Assembly (NCBI RefSeq): GCF_002093745.1
Contig: NZ_MTSB01000003.1
Location: forward strand, 1 to 64,000
Source of the DNA: Pseudomonas graminis
GTDB lineage: Bacteria; Pseudomonadota; Gammaproteobacteria; Pseudomonadales; Pseudomonadaceae
Direction of reading: 5' to 3'
Length of the DNA stretch: 64,000 nt
The position numbers and the translations under genes were made by a program. Below are positions 1 to 9,695 of the stretch, one piece after another. The first letter of the stretch is position 1; every line of letters starts with the position of its first letter. Below the pieces are notes generated by a model. That model had not been told where the DNA came from, did not search any database, and saw only the letters and a list, made by a program, of their open reading frames with translations.

Positions 1-3000
1 TCAGGCGTTCAGTGCCGTGGATCAACGCCAAGGCTTCAGGCGTGCGCTCGACCTGGGCTTCGAACAGGCCGTGAACGGTTTGCTCGAGCGGATACGGGGC
101 CTGCGTGGCGTTGAAGCCCGAGAGCACCTCGTCCCGTTCGCTGGCGGGCAGAATGGCCAGGTGGTGCAGCGGACGGTCCGGTGCCGACTCCAGCGCATCA
201 ACCAGGCTTTCCAGTACGGTGTTCATGTAGCCGACCACGCGTTGCGGGGCAATCGCGGACACGGTCTGCACGCTGAGCAGGAAACCTTCGCCCAGATCGT
301 CAACCGACAGCATGAACGGGTAGTTGGTCCGCTCCATCACTTCCAGTACTTCGGCCCCGCCCCAACGCTCTACGTGATCGTCGTTCTGGATCGGGCTGTG
401 GCGGTAATTGAGCAGTGCGCTGAACAACGGCATCGAAGCCGGTACGCCGCTGCAACGCTGCGCCAGTGCCAGCGAGGCGTGTTCGTGGCCCAGCAACGCG
501 GTGAGCCGCGCGTGGGTCTGGCGCACACCCTGACGAACACTCACCTCACCCAGCGTCACCCGCAACGGCAAGGTGTTGATGAACATGCCCAGTGCGCGTT
601 CGGCGCCCGCGCCACTCTGCATACGGCCCAGCAGTACGGTGCCGAACACCACGTCGTGGCGTCCGGACAGGCTGCCCACGACCTGAGCCCACGCCAGGTG
701 ATGCATACTCGCCGGGCTGACGCCCAGTTGCCGCGACAGCACGCGCAGGCGGTTACTCAGCGCCGGGTCGAGCTGGAATTTGCATTCCTCGACGCCGCTA
801 CCGTCGCCCTGCACTTCCTTGAGGCCCAGCGGTAATGTCGGTTCTTCGACGTCGCCAAGCATGTCGCGGAAAAAGCCTTCGTGTTGTGTCTGGCTGACGG
901 CCAGTCGTGCCTGGGCCACGTAGCGACGATAAGGCATTGGCGCTTCCAGCCCGGCAAACTCGCCGCGCAGGTACGACTGCATTTCGTGCTGCATCACTTC
1001 CAGCGCGGTGTGGTCGAGTGCGATGTGATGGAAAAGCAGGATCGCCACCCAGCGCTGCCGGGTCGTGTCCTCGGCGCAGGCCATGTGCATCAGCGGAGCG
1101 CGGTGCAAGTCCAGGCGGCAGTTACGCGGGTCATACAAAGCCTGCAACTGATGGGCAACATCGCCCTGCGTGGCATCCAGTTCGAGGGTTTCGACGTTCA
1201 GTCGGGCCTGACGCAGCACCACTTGCAGCGGCTGCTCCAGCCCTTCCCATACCAGCGCTGTGCGCAGAACGTCATGGCGATCGATGACGCCTTGCAGCGC
1301 GGCCACGAATGCGTCGAGCTGTTCACGGCTGTCCATCGCGAACGCAGCCTGAAGCAGGTACGGATCACCCTGCTCGGCGGCCATGTGGTGATAGAGAATG
1401 CCTTCCTGCAACGGCGCCAGCGGATAGATATCCTGCACATTGGCTGCCCCGCCCGGTACATCGGCGACGATCCGGTCAATGACCGGCTGCTGCAAGTCCA
1501 CCAGCGTGAGCATGGCCGATGTGATGTGTTCGCAGCCCTCGGGGATCCCGTTGTCCGGAACATGCAGGTCCTGGGGTTCTCCACCGACAGCGGCTGCCAG
1601 CGCAGACAGCGTCGGCTGGCTGAACAACACCCGAACGTCGGCATTCAGGTCAAGCTGACGCATGCGTTCGATCAGCTTGACTGCCAGCAGCGAATGGCCG
1701 CCCAGTTCGAAAAAGTGATCATGCCGCCCGACCTGAGCGACGCCCAGCACTTGCGACCAGAGGCTGGCCAGGGTGATTTCCACCGGCCCTCTCGGCGCTT
1801 CATACGCTTGACTGGCGTAGGCCTGGGCATCCGGTGCCGGCAATGCGCGGCGGTCCAGCTTGCCGTTGGCCGAGACCGGCATCTTCTCCAGTTCGACATA
1901 GGCTGCCGGGATCATGTAATCCGGCAACAGCGCCTGCAAGTGCGAGCGCAGCATGTCTGCGGACGTCGACACCTGGCCGGCCTGAGGGGTGAAGTACGCC
2001 ACCAGGCGCTTGTCACCCGGGCTGTCTTCGCGTGCCACAACGGCCGCGTCGCGTACCGCTGCGTGCTCCGCCAGCCGCGCTTCGATTTCACCCAGTTCGA
2101 CCCGGAAACCGCGGATCTTGATCTGATCATCGTTACGGCCCAGGTACTCGATGACGCCGTCTGCGTCGTAGCGCCCCAGGTCACCGGTCTTGTACAGGCG
2201 CGCCGCACCTTCCATGACAAACGGGTCGCGCAGAAAGCGTTCGGCCGTCAGTTCGTCGCGGTTCAGGTAGCCCCGTGCGACGCAGGCACCGCCAATATAA
2301 ATTTCCCCGGCAACGCCCACCGGTACCGGTTGCAGTTGCGCGTCCAGCAAGTAAATGCGGGTGTTGGCGACCGGACGGCCGATGGGCGGCAGGATCGGCC
2401 ACTCGCAGACCCGCTCCGGCAAGGTGAACGAGGTGGTGACGTGCGACTCGGTCGGGCCGTAGTGGTTGTGCAGCCGGCAATCGCTCAAGTGTTCGAACAG
2501 CGCGCGAATGGGCGCAGTGATACGCAGCTGTTCACCCGCTGTGATGACCTCGCGCAGTGCGCAGGTCCGTTCGCGCAGGCTGGTATCCTCAAGCACGGCC
2601 TCGGCAAGGGCTTGCAAGGCAATGCACGGCAGATAAAGACGCTCGATGCGTGCGTCGCAGAGATGCAGGTACAGTTTGCGCAGGTCGAGTCGGGTATCGG
2701 CATGAATCAGCGACAGTGGCGCGCCGGCACACAACGTGCTGAAGACCTCCTGAAACGCCACGTCAAAGCCCAGCGCAGCGAATTGCAGGGTCGCCGGGGC
2801 CGGATGACCGCTGTTCACCCCTTCATCGAGCTGCCATTGCATCAGGTTGACCAGCGGCCCGTGAGGCATTGCCACCCCTTTGGGCTGGCCGGTGGAGCCG
2901 GAGGTGTAAATCAGGTAAGCCAGATGCGACGGCTGATGCCCTTGGGTGATCAAATCCGGATTGTGCGTCGCTTGAAGGCTGAGCTCATCCGTTTGCAGAC

Positions 3001-6000
3001 CGTCGAGCATTACGCGCGGGACGTGGGAGTCGCCGAACACTGTCGCCAGCCCTGTCTGGGTCAGCAACACTTTCGGGGCGCTGTCTTCGAGCATATAGCT
3101 CAGGCGTTCTTCAGGGTAATCCGGGTCAAGCGGGACGTAGCCGGCACCCGCCTTGAGGATGCCCAGCAGCCCGGCAATCATCTCTGGACTACGGCGGCAG
3201 CAGATCGCGACACGATCATCGATCTTCACACCCAGTTCCAGCAGGCGATGAGCAATCTGGTTGGCCTGACGATTCAGTTCGCCGTAGCTCAGGTGTTGAT
3301 CTTCATACGAGACCGCTCGCGCTTCAGGCTGGGCGTGAGCGCGTGCTTCGAACAACTGATGCACCAGCAGGCCGGGTTCGAATGCCTTTTCACAGGCATT
3401 GAAGCGGTGCAGCAGATGGTCGCGTTCTGCGTCCGGCATGAACGCCAGGTCTTGCAGCGCTACGTCCAGGTCCTGATCCAGCGCATCAGCCAGTTGCGCG
3501 AGCATCGCGTGCATGTAACCCACCACGCGTTGCGCACCGATACCCGGCGAGACTTGCACGGTGAGGCCGAAGTCGGTTCCAAGGTCATCGACCGAGAGGG
3601 ACAGCGGGTAGTTGGTGCGCTCTTCACCGCCGAGCAGTTCGAAACCCGCCCAGCGCAGCCCAGCGTCGCTGCCTTGGCCTGGCTGCGCGGCGACGGCGGC
3701 ATGCCGGTAATTGAGCAGCGCGCTGAACAACGGGGTTGGCGGTGCCACGCCGCTGCAGCGCTGGGCCAGTGACAGCGGAGCATGCTCGTGCCCGAGCAAG
3801 GCGGCCAGCCGGTCGTGGGTCTGCCGCGCCGCCGCTTTGACGCTCGGCCCGTGGGCGGCGACACGCAGCGGCAAGGTGTTGATGAACATGCCCAGCGCCC
3901 GCTCGGCATCCTGGCCGCCTTGCAGACGGCCCATCAGCACCGTGCCGAAGACCGCTTCTTCACGGCCGGACAAACGTGCGACCACCTGGCCCCAGGCCAG
4001 GTGATGCAGGCTGGCATTGCTGACGCCCAGGCGTCTGGCATGGGCGCGCAGCCGTTCGCACAGCGCTGTTTCCAGCGCGGCACTGGCTTCTTCGATAGCA
4101 GTACCGTCGCCCTGCACGTCCTGCAGGCCGAACGGCAACGTCGGTTCGTTCACGTCGCCCAAGGCGGTCTGGAAAAACGCCTCGTGCTCTTCGCGGCTGA
4201 TGCCCAGACGCGACTGTGCAACGTAATTGCGGTACGGCACGGAAGCGGGAAGCTGTGCGGCGCGGCCCTCGACATGTGCCTGAATCTCGCGCCCCAGAAT
4301 ACCCAGCGAGGTGGCGTCGTCGATCAGGTGATGGAACAGCAGCACCGCGACCCAGCCGCCGTGGACACTGTCTTCGGCCAGGTGCAGTTCCATCAATGGC
4401 GCCTGGCGCAGATCGAAGCGCACGCGACGAGGATCGGCCAGCGCCTGCAACTGATCGGCGATGTCGCCCTTTTCGGGCAGAAGTGCATGCTCTTGGGTGC
4501 GCAGTGACGCTTGGCGCCAAACCACCTGAACCGGCTCGTCAAGGTTCTCCCAGGCAACCGACGTGCGCAGGATGTCATGCCGATCAATCACGGCCTGCAG
4601 TGCCTCAATGAAGACCTCGACGTGTGCCCGGCTCTCCATGCGCAGCGTGCCTTGCAGCAGGTAGGGGTCGCCCTCAGGATTCGCAAGGTGGTGATAAAGA
4701 ATCCCCTCCTGCAACGGCACCAGCGCGTAGATGTCCTGAACGTTGGCCAGACCGCCGGGGATGGTCGCCACCAGCGTGTCAATCTGCTCCTGGTTCAAAG
4801 ACGCCAGGGGCAGCATCTGCGGGGTGACGCGCGTCACGCACGGCTCGATGAGGTTGGCCGGAATCAGCACGTCCCTGCCAGCGCCGGCCGTCTTGGCCAG
4901 CGCCAGGAGTGTGGGCTGGCCGAACAACACGCGCACGTCGACTTTAAGCCCGGTATCACGCATACGTTCGATCAGTTTGACCGCCAGCAGAGAGTCGCCG
5001 CCCAGTTCAAAGAACTGGTCATGCCGACTGATGCGCTCTATGCCCAGCAGCTCGCTCCACAAACCGGCCAGGATCGGTTCCACCGGCCCTTGTGGTGCTT
5101 CATATTCTCGCCGCGCATAGGCGCTCGCATCGGGCGCTGGCAGTGCCTTGCGGTCGAGCTTGCCGTTGGTGGTCAGTGGCAGCGCCGACAGCAGCACGAA
5201 GGCGCTTGGCACCATGTAGTCGGCCAGATGTTCAAGCAATGTGGCGCGCAGATCGGCCGCGTCCGGGGACATGCCTGGCTGGGGCAGCACATAACCCACC
5301 AGCCGTTTTTCGCCCGGCTCGTCTTCACGCGCAATCACCACGGCTTCACGGACACCGGCGCAGGCGCTCAAACGGCTTTCGATTTCACCGAGTTCGATAC
5401 GGAAACCACGGATCTTCACCTGATCATCGTTACGGCCCAGATAATGCAGACTGCCGTCGATTGTCCAGCGCGCCAGGTCGCCGGTTCGATACATCCGGGC
5501 ATCTGGCGTCGGGGCAAACGGGTCGCTCAGAAAGCGTTCGGCGTTCAGCTCTGCACGGTTCAGATAACCCCGCGCCACGCCGGCACCGCCGACGTACAGC
5601 TCGCCGGTCACTCCCGGTGGCACCGGCTGCCCGTAGGCATCCAGCACGTAAAGGCGCAAATCCGGAATACGCTTACCAATCGGGCTGACGCCGCCGTTGA
5701 CGTCGGCTTCGCTCAACGGGTAGCACGTAACGTGTACGGTGGTTTCAGTAATGCCGTACATGTTGAACAGTTGGGTGCCGGCATTGAGCTGGCGTGCATA
5801 CCAGGGCTTGAGGATGCTGGTGTCCAGTGCTTCGCCACCGAAGATCACCTGGCGCAAGGCATGCGGGCGCGGGTTTTCGCCCTGGGCGTTGATCAGCTGG
5901 CGGAATGCGCTGGGAGTCTGGTTCAGTACCGTGACGCCGCTTTCACACAGCAGCTCGTAGCAGGCCTGGGGCGAGCGTGTTACGAGTTGCGGCACCAGCA

Positions 6001-8041
6001 GCAGCGTACCGCCGTGCAGCAAGGCGCCCCAGATTTCCCAGACGGAGAAGTCGAACGCGAAAGAGTGAAACAAGGCCCAGACGTCATCGGCACCGAACTC
6101 AAACCACTCACGGGTCGAGGCAAACAGCCGGGTGACGTTACCGTGTTCGACCATCACGCCTTTGGGCAGCCCGGTGGAACCGGAGGTGTAGATGATGTAC
6201 GCCAGATGATGTGGCGAAAGCCCCGGGACTTCCGGGTTATCCGTGGGCTGTGCGCTGAAGCCCGCAACATCGGGCTGATCCAGAAGCAGAACCGGAATGT
6301 TCTCAACCGCCAAGTGCTGTACCTGCCCGGCTTGAGTGAGTAACGCCCGCGGAGCGCTGTCCTGCAGCATGAACGCCAGGCGCTCTTGTGGCGAAGCCGG
6401 GTCCATTGGCACGTAGCCGGCACCGGCCTTGAGGATACCCAGCAACCCGACGATCATGTGCGGGCCGCGCTCGACGCAGATGGCAACGCGGTCATCCGGC
6501 CCAATGCCCAGTTCGCGCAGGCGGTGCGCGACCTGATTGGCCTGTGCATTCAGTTGCGCGTAAGTAAGGCCTTGCCCGTCGTGCAGCAGTGCCACGGCCT
6601 CAGGCCGAGCCTGCGCCTGGGCCTCGAAGGCTGCGTGAAGGGTGCGGGTTGCCAGGGTTTCAGGCTGTGCGTCATTCCAGGACTCGAGCAACCGGGCCTC
6701 TGCCGGGGTTGTCAGGGTGAAACCGTTCAAGGGCAATGACGGGTCTTGCAACCCTTGCTCCAGCACATTGACGAAACGATCGGCCAGGCTGTGCATCTCG
6801 GCAGCGCTGAAGAACGTCTCGTTGTAGATGTAATGCAACCAGGCTTCATCGGTGTGCGGGTTGGCACGGATGTACATCGACAGCGGCATCTGCTCGTAAC
6901 CGTTGGAGCATTTGACGGTGTAGGCAGGCGCTTCGCCAAACATCATGCGGTGGTCGGTCAGCTCATAAGACACCGACAGGTCGAACAACTGGTCGCGGCC
7001 ATCACGCATGAGGCCAAGGGAGCGGTTCATGTCGCTCAGCGGGAAACGCTGGTTGCGGTAATCCTGTTTCAGGTTGCGCGCGACATTGGCCACCAGGTCG
7101 CTGAACGTCAGATCGGCATCGAACGCCATGCGCACGGCACTGACCTGGGTGAACAGGCCGAACGTGTTGCGAAAGCCCGCATTGGAACGGTTCAGAACCG
7201 GCAGGCCGATGACCAGGTCCTGATGATGGGTGGTGCGCATCAGGCAGACATAAAGTGCCGCCACCATCACCGGGAAACGCGACACCTGCAGGGCGTCGGC
7301 CACGCTGCCGACGCGCTCGAGCAGCTCAGGCGAATAGCGCTTGAACACATGACCGGCCACCGCACCGGATTCCGACCTCCCGTCACGATGGCGAGGCTCG
7401 AACAACGGGGCCGGGACGTTCTGATACTTCTCCAGCCAATAGCGCTGATCGCGCTCGTAACGTGCCGAACTTCTGTAGGCGATGTCGTCGTGAATGTATT
7501 TCACGTAGGACGGTGCCTCGATGTGTACGGCCGTTTCGTCGTCAGCTGTGTACAGATCACCCAATTCCGTGAACATGATGTTGATGGACCAGCCATCGAT
7601 CAGAATGTGGTGAGCCTGCATGCTCACATAGCAAAGGTGTTCGCTGACGTGCATCAATTGCAGGCGGATCAGCGGAGCGCCGTCGAAGGTGAACGGGACC
7701 TTGTTCAGGGCTTCGACGAACGCCTGCGCCGAGGCTTCCGGATCGTGCCCGGCGGAAAAATCGTGGACCGCCAGCGTCAGCCGCAGATCATCGACAAATG
7801 CCTGCGCAGGCATCCCGCCCTCGCCTTGCCCTGGCAGCAGCACTGTGCGCAGTCCTGCGTGCCTGCTGAACAGGATGTCGATTGCCCGTTGCAGGCGTTC
7901 AGCGTCGATGCTGCCCTCGACAACGGTGTAGCCCCCGATGTTGTAAACCGGCACATCGCCGCGAACGATCTGATCCAGCCAGATATCGCGCTGTGCAGCG
8001 GTCAGAGGGTAACGGCTGGACTCAGGCAGGGACGGGTTCAT
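1..8041 (-). CDS. sypA: SypA-like non-ribosomal peptide synthetase, 5' part (cut by left edge)
   Basis: The reading frame is open on the minus strand from an ATG at 8041 (AAGGAG ribosome site 8 nt upstream) to the left edge, giving about 2680 residues of a longer NRPS. Domains in order: starter condensation domain (HHILIDG near residue 144), A1 (FDFSVW near 663), T1 (LGGDS, Ser about 1017), dual E/C-type condensation domain (HHLANPEGD near 1117), A2 (FDVAFQ near 1757), T2 (about 2117), second dual E/C domain (HHMAAEQGD near 2218), and the first residues of A3. My reading of the A1 signature is DFWNIGMVH, the usual Thr code. A2 reads about DVQYIAHVT, a Pro-type code. A lipid-initiated Thr/Dhb-Pro start is how syringopeptins and related peptins begin, so I call this SypA-like; corpeptin, fuscopeptin or tolaasin-type synthetases are alternatives because only two modules are visible. 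The A1 core is nearly identical in DNA to an A domain of the neighbouring mycin synthetase (5472-6210). Confidence 0.9.
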   Translation of the reverse strand, partial: MNPSLPESSRYPLTAAQRDIWLDQIVRGDVPVYNIGGYTVVEGSIDAERLQRAIDILFSRHAGLRTVLLPGQGEGGMPAQAFVDDLRLTLAVHDFSAGHDPEASAQAFVEALNKVPFTFDGAPLIRLQLMHVSEHLCYVSMQAHHILIDGWSINIMFTELGDLYTADDETAVHIEAPSYVKYIHDDIAYRSSARYERDQRYWLEKYQNVPAPLFEPRHRDGRSESGAVAGHVFKRYSPELLERVGSVADALQVSRFPVMVAALYVCLMRTTHHQDLVIGLPVLNRSNAGFRNTFGLFTQVSAVRMAFDADLTFSDLVANVARNLKQDYRNQRFPLSDMNRSLGLMRDGRDQLFDLSVSYELTDHRMMFGEAPAYTVKCSNGYEQMPLSMYIRANPHTDEAWLHYIYNETFFSAAEMHSLADRFVNVLEQGLQDPSLPLNGFTLTTPAEARLLESWNDAQPETLATRTLHAAFEAQAQARPEAVALLHDGQGLTYAQLNAQANQVAHRLRELGIGPDDRVAICVERGPHMIVGLLGILKAGAGYVPMDPASPQERLAFMLQDSAPRALLTQAGQVQHLAVENIPVLLLDQPDVAGFSAQPTDNPEVPGLSPHHLAYIIYTSGSTGLPKGVMVEHGNVTRLFASTREWFEFGADDVWALFHSFAFDFSVWEIWGALLHGGTLLLVPQLVTRSPQACYELLCESGVTVLNQTPSAFRQLINAQGENPRPHALRQVIFGGEALDTSILKPWYARQLNAGTQLFNMYGITETTVHVTCYPLSEADVNGGVSPIGKRIPDLRLYVLDAYGQPVPPGVTGELYVGGAGVARGYLNRAELNAERFLSDPFAPTPDARMYRTGDLARWTIDGSLHYLGRNDDQVKIRGFRIELGEIESRLSACAGVREAVVIAREDEPGEKRLVGYVLPQPGMSPDAADLRATLLEHLADYMVPSAFVLLSALPLTTNGKLDRKALPAPDASAYARREYEAPQGPVEPILAGLWSELLGIERISRHDQFFELGGDSLLAVKLIERMRDTGLKVDVRVLFGQPTLLALAKTAGAGRDVLIPANLIEPCVTRVTPQMLPLASLNQEQIDTLVATIPGGLANVQDIYALVPLQEGILYHHLANPEGDPYLLQGTLRMESRAHVEVFIEALQAVIDRHDILRTSVAWENLDEPVQVVWRQASLRTQEHALLPEKGDIADQLQALADPRRVRFDLRQAPLMELHLAEDSVHGGWVAVLLFHHLIDDATSLGILGREIQAHVEGRAAQLPASVPYRNYVAQSRLGISREEHEAFFQTALGDVNEPTLPFGLQDVQGDGTAIEEASAALETALCERLRAHARRLGVSNASLHHLAWGQVVARLSGREEAVFGTVLMGRLQGGQDAERALGMFINTLPLRVAAHGPSVKAAARQTHDRLAALLGHEHAPLSLAQRCSGVAPPTPLFSALLNYRHAAVAAQPGQGSDAGLRWAGFELLGGEERTNYPLSLSVDDLGTDFGLTVQVSPGIGAQRVVGYMHAMLAQLADALDQDLDVALQDLAFMPDAERDHLLHRFNACEKAFEPGLLVHQLFEARAHAQPEARAVSYEDQHLSYGELNRQANQIAHRLLELGVKIDDRVAICCRRSPEMIAGLLGILKAGAGYVPLDPDYPEERLSYMLEDSAPKVLLTQTGLATVFGDSHVPRVMLDGLQTDELSLQATHNPDLITQGHQPSHLAYLIYTSGSTGQPKGVAMPHGPLVNLMQWQLDEGVNSGHPAPATLQFAALGFDVAFQEVFSTLCAGAPLSLIHADTRLDLRKLYLHLCDARIERLYLPCIALQALAEAVLEDTSLRERTCALREVITAGEQLRITAPIRALFEHLSDCRLHNHYGPTESHVTTSFTLPERVCEWPILPPIGRPVANTRIYLLDAQLQPVPVGVAGEIYIGGACVARGYLNRDELTAERFLRDPFVMEGAARLYKTGDLGRYDADGVIEYLGRNDDQIKIRGFRVELGEIEARLAEHAAVRDAAVVAREDSPGDKRLVAYFTPQAGQVSTSADMLRSHLQALLPDYMIPAAYVELEKMPVSANGKLDRRALPAPDAQAYASQAYEAPRGPVEITLASLWSQVLGVAQVGRHDHFFELGGHSLLAVKLIERMRQLDLNADVRVLFSQPTLSALAAAVGGEPQDLHVPDNGIPEGCEHITSAMLTLVDLQQPVIDRIVADVPGGAANVQDIYPLAPLQEGILYHHMAAEQGDPYLLQAAFAMDSREQLDAFVAALQGVIDRHDVLRTALVWEGLEQPLQVVLRQARLNVETLELDATQGDVAHQLQALYDPRNCRLDLHRAPLMHMACAEDTTRQRWVAILLFHHIALDHTALEVMQHEMQSYLRGEFAGLEAPMPYRRYVAQARLAVSQTQHEGFFRDMLGDVEEPTLPLGLKEVQGDGSGVEECKFQLDPALSNRLRVLSRQLGVSPASMHHLAWAQVVGSLSGRHDVVFGTVLLGRMQSGAGAERALGMFINTLPLRVTLGEVSVRQGVRQTHARLTALLGHEHASLALAQRCSGVPASMPLFSALLNYRHSPIQNDDHVERWGGAEVLEVMERTNYPFMLSVDDLGEGFLLSVQTVSAIAPQRVVGYMNTVLESLVDALESAPDRPLHHLAILPASERDEVLSGFNATQAPYPLEQTVHGLFEAQVERTPEALALIHGTERL
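5472..6210 (-). repeat. A-domain core block shared with 30770-31515 (copy in sypA module 1)
   Basis: Read on the minus strand, this stretch matches 30770-31515 of the plus strand almost base for base, with about 30 differences by hand count over roughly 740 bp. It spans the A3 motif (YTSGSTG) through about the A7 motif (TGD) and so includes the whole specificity pocket (DFWNIGMVH). Similarity falls sharply on both sides, whereas other Thr A domains in the window are clearly more diverged. Confidence 0.85.
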
Positions 8042-8345
8042 GCGAATACTCCTTGGATAACGCAAGCAGTCGATAACCGGGCAATACCCTTTGCGTTCTG
8101 TAACGCTGCACACACCGTATTCGCGACACACGTGACCATCGTATTTTCAGCAAACTGTTTCATTCGTTCTGTCTCGATAGTTGAACAGCGACGCCATGAC
8201 GGGGCCGCTTATGCGAATACGGGTGGCGCACGTTCACAAGGCCGTAAAGCGACAATCTGAAACGTGCAGGGTTATCGCCCTCGCCGCTGTTAACGCGATT
8301 TGGCAGATATGGAGGGGACTTTAATCAGCTCGCCGGTAGGGTGTA

Positions 8346-8365
8346 TGTCACTTGAAAGAGGGACA
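8346..8365 (-). promoter_or_regulatory. syr-syp box upstream of sypA
   Basis: On the minus strand it reads TGTCCCTCTTTCAAGTGACA, a 20-bp element with TGTC/GACA arms separated by 12 bp. This fits the published syr-syp box layout (TGTCccgN6cggGACA), the SyrF/SalA-dependent promoter element of P. syringae. It lies about 304 nt upstream of the sypA start codon. Confidence 0.7.
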
Positions 8366-8406
8366 AGAAACAGGACGTGCCGGGTCAACCGTCGACATAA
8401 TGTATT

Positions 8407-8426
8407 TGTCCCTCTTATTCACCACA
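8407..8426 (+). promoter_or_regulatory. Degenerate syr-syp box upstream of the DUF2158-like gene
   Basis: TGTCCCTCTTATTCACCACA shares the TGTCCCT half of the other boxes; its right arm is CACA instead of GACA. It ends 77 nt before the ATG of the small gene at 8504. Confidence 0.4.
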
Positions 8427-8503
8427 GACACGCGAGTAACCGAATGTTCGAATGCACATGTGGAAGTAGCGTCCGAACAGTCCGACTCGACAGAGGTAAC
8501 CAC

Positions 8504-8716
8504 ATGAACAGCTTCGAACCCGGTGAATACGTGCGCTTGCGCTCAGGTGGACGGAAGATGCAGGTGATCAAGGACAGCGCCACGGAGACACTGGTGCCGA
8601 CGTCTCTGATTGCGTGCGAATACCTGGCCAAACATCGAAGAGTCCTGGGCTTTTATGCCGCGCACTCCTTGATCAGCATTCAACGCCCTGATGATCAAAC
8701 GCCCTTGGAACAATAA
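8504..8716 (+). CDS. Small DUF2158 (YodC-like) family protein
   Basis: A 70-residue protein beginning MNSFEPGEYVRLRSGG. The glycine-rich 'G..VRLRSGGxKM.V' segment (residues 7-21) is characteristic of the short YodC/DUF2158 family, whose function is unknown. I chose the ATG at 8504, preceded by an AGAGGTAA purine-rich stretch, over a longer in-frame start at 8300, because the first 68 codons of the longer version look non-coding and contain the two operator sequences. It is transcribed divergently from sypA and has a syr-syp-like element just upstream, so it may be co-regulated with lipopeptide synthesis; a role there is only inference. Confidence 0.7.
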   Translation: MNSFEPGEYVRLRSGGRKMQVIKDSATETLVPTSLIACEYLAKHRRVLGFYAAHSLISIQRPDDQTPLEQ

Positions 8717-9042
8717 GTTGTTAATGCGTTAACTGCTCACGTTTCGCTGATTTGATCCGACGGGCATTGCGTGACCACGCGGTGCCTGTGTTCAAGTGTT
8801 CGTTCATTATTAATTGCCGTGTGGCAGGCCTGTTAGTCACCGCCTGTTTCGACTCTTCTTCTGAAGCGTCTTAGGTAATAACCAACTTCCCCACCCTCCC
8901 TCGCCGGCGTTTTCTCTTGCAGAAAACAACGCGCCGGTTATTGCCCGCCCGTCAACGTTTACTTATTTAGCAGGTGCCGCCCGAGCCTGGCGCTGGACGG
9001 ACCTCGATAACCCGCTCGATAACCCAGTGACTGATACCGTTT
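8717..9042. other. Convergent intergenic region
   Basis: This lies between the 3' ends of the DUF2158-like gene and the LysE-type gene. No coding sequence is supported. The only clear structure is a stem-loop at 8904-8937. It probably holds the terminators of both convergent genes, but no hairpin with a strong T run was found. Confidence 0.5.
8904..8937. repeat. Stem-loop between convergent genes
   Basis: GTTTTCT (8909-8915) pairs with AGAAAAC (8921-8927) across a 5-nt loop, extended by CCGGC/GCCGG with a bulge. It could act as a transcription terminator, but there is no typical T tract after it on either strand. Confidence 0.4.
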
Positions 9043-9645
9043 TCAAACATGAAATGTATGAGACGCCAGGTTGTACAGCAGCCCGGTGGCGAACAGCCCG
9101 ATGACCATCGAGACGCCCTTGTTCAGCAGGCGTGAGGATCGCGGTGAGGTCATGCGGCTGCCAAAGCAGGCACCGAACATGACCCACGCAGTGCCCACCG
9201 GCAGCACCACACAGGTGAACGCGAACATGAACGCCAGGTAATCACTCGAACTCAGGAACGTCCCGGCCGGGGCGATGAAGGACGCAAAGAACAGGCCTTT
9301 GGGGTTGCTCAGTGTCGCAATGAACAGCCCTTTTGCAGACAGTCCCGGCGCAGTGTCGTGCCCGGCGCCGTGCGCCATCGACCACAGTTTCAGCGAGATG
9401 TAGAACAGAAAGCACACAGCGAAGGCCTTGCTGAGTGTCGCCACCCACGGGAAATCACGCGCGATCCAGTCCAGGGTCAGCCCCCAAGCGGTGATCTGCA
9501 CCACATAGGCCAGCCACTCTGCCCCGACCCATTGCAACGACCGTGCGTTGATGCCCCGGTTGACGCCGGTCTGAAACAACAGAGAATTGGTCGGGCCGGG
9601 AACGGCGAGCACGCCCAGCAGCGCTAAAAACAGGGATCCACTCAT
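9043..9645 (-). CDS. LysE/RhtB-family amino-acid exporter
   Basis: A 200-residue hydrophobic protein with the family's N-terminal 'GVLAVPGPTN' motif (about residues 11-20) and a central 'ATLSNPKGLFF' motif. This is the usual length and layout for RhtB/LysE permeases with about six membrane segments. Such proteins export amino acids, typically homoserine, threonine or lysine; the substrate cannot be told here. It starts 50 nt after the pseC stop on the same strand with a GAGGAA ribosome site, so it may be the last gene of the pse operon. A link to lipopeptide precursor balance (Thr, Dab) is speculative. Confidence 0.85.
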   Translation of the reverse strand: MSGSLFLALLGVLAVPGPTNSLLFQTGVNRGINARSLQWVGAEWLAYVVQITAWGLTLDWIARDFPWVATLSKAFAVCFLFYISLKLWSMAHGAGHDTAPGLSAKGLFIATLSNPKGLFFASFIAPAGTFLSSSDYLAFMFAFTCVVLPVGTAWVMFGACFGSRMTSPRSSRLLNKGVSMVIGLFATGLLYNLASHTFHV

Positions 9646-9695
9646 GTCATTTCCTCACTGGAGGTTTGCGCATCGGTTGATTGAAACAGCACGCT

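Larger units (their letters stand above)
8042..8503. other. Divergent intergenic region between sypA and the DUF2158-like gene
   Basis: No convincing coding sequence is present. The region holds one perfect TGTC-N12-GACA operator (8346-8365) and one with a single mismatch (8407-8426), oriented towards sypA and towards the small gene respectively. The rest is AT-richer than the flanking genes and presumably contains both promoters and a leader of about 300 nt for sypA. Confidence 0.6.

Noticed and set aside
881..3772. A 963-codon plus-strand open frame, and similar long frames at 4511-6343 and 6746-8260
   Set aside because: They lie antisense to the sypA-like NRPS, whose domains read cleanly on the minus strand. 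Their products are Arg/Gln/His-rich without any motif, as expected from antisense of GC-rich coding DNA.
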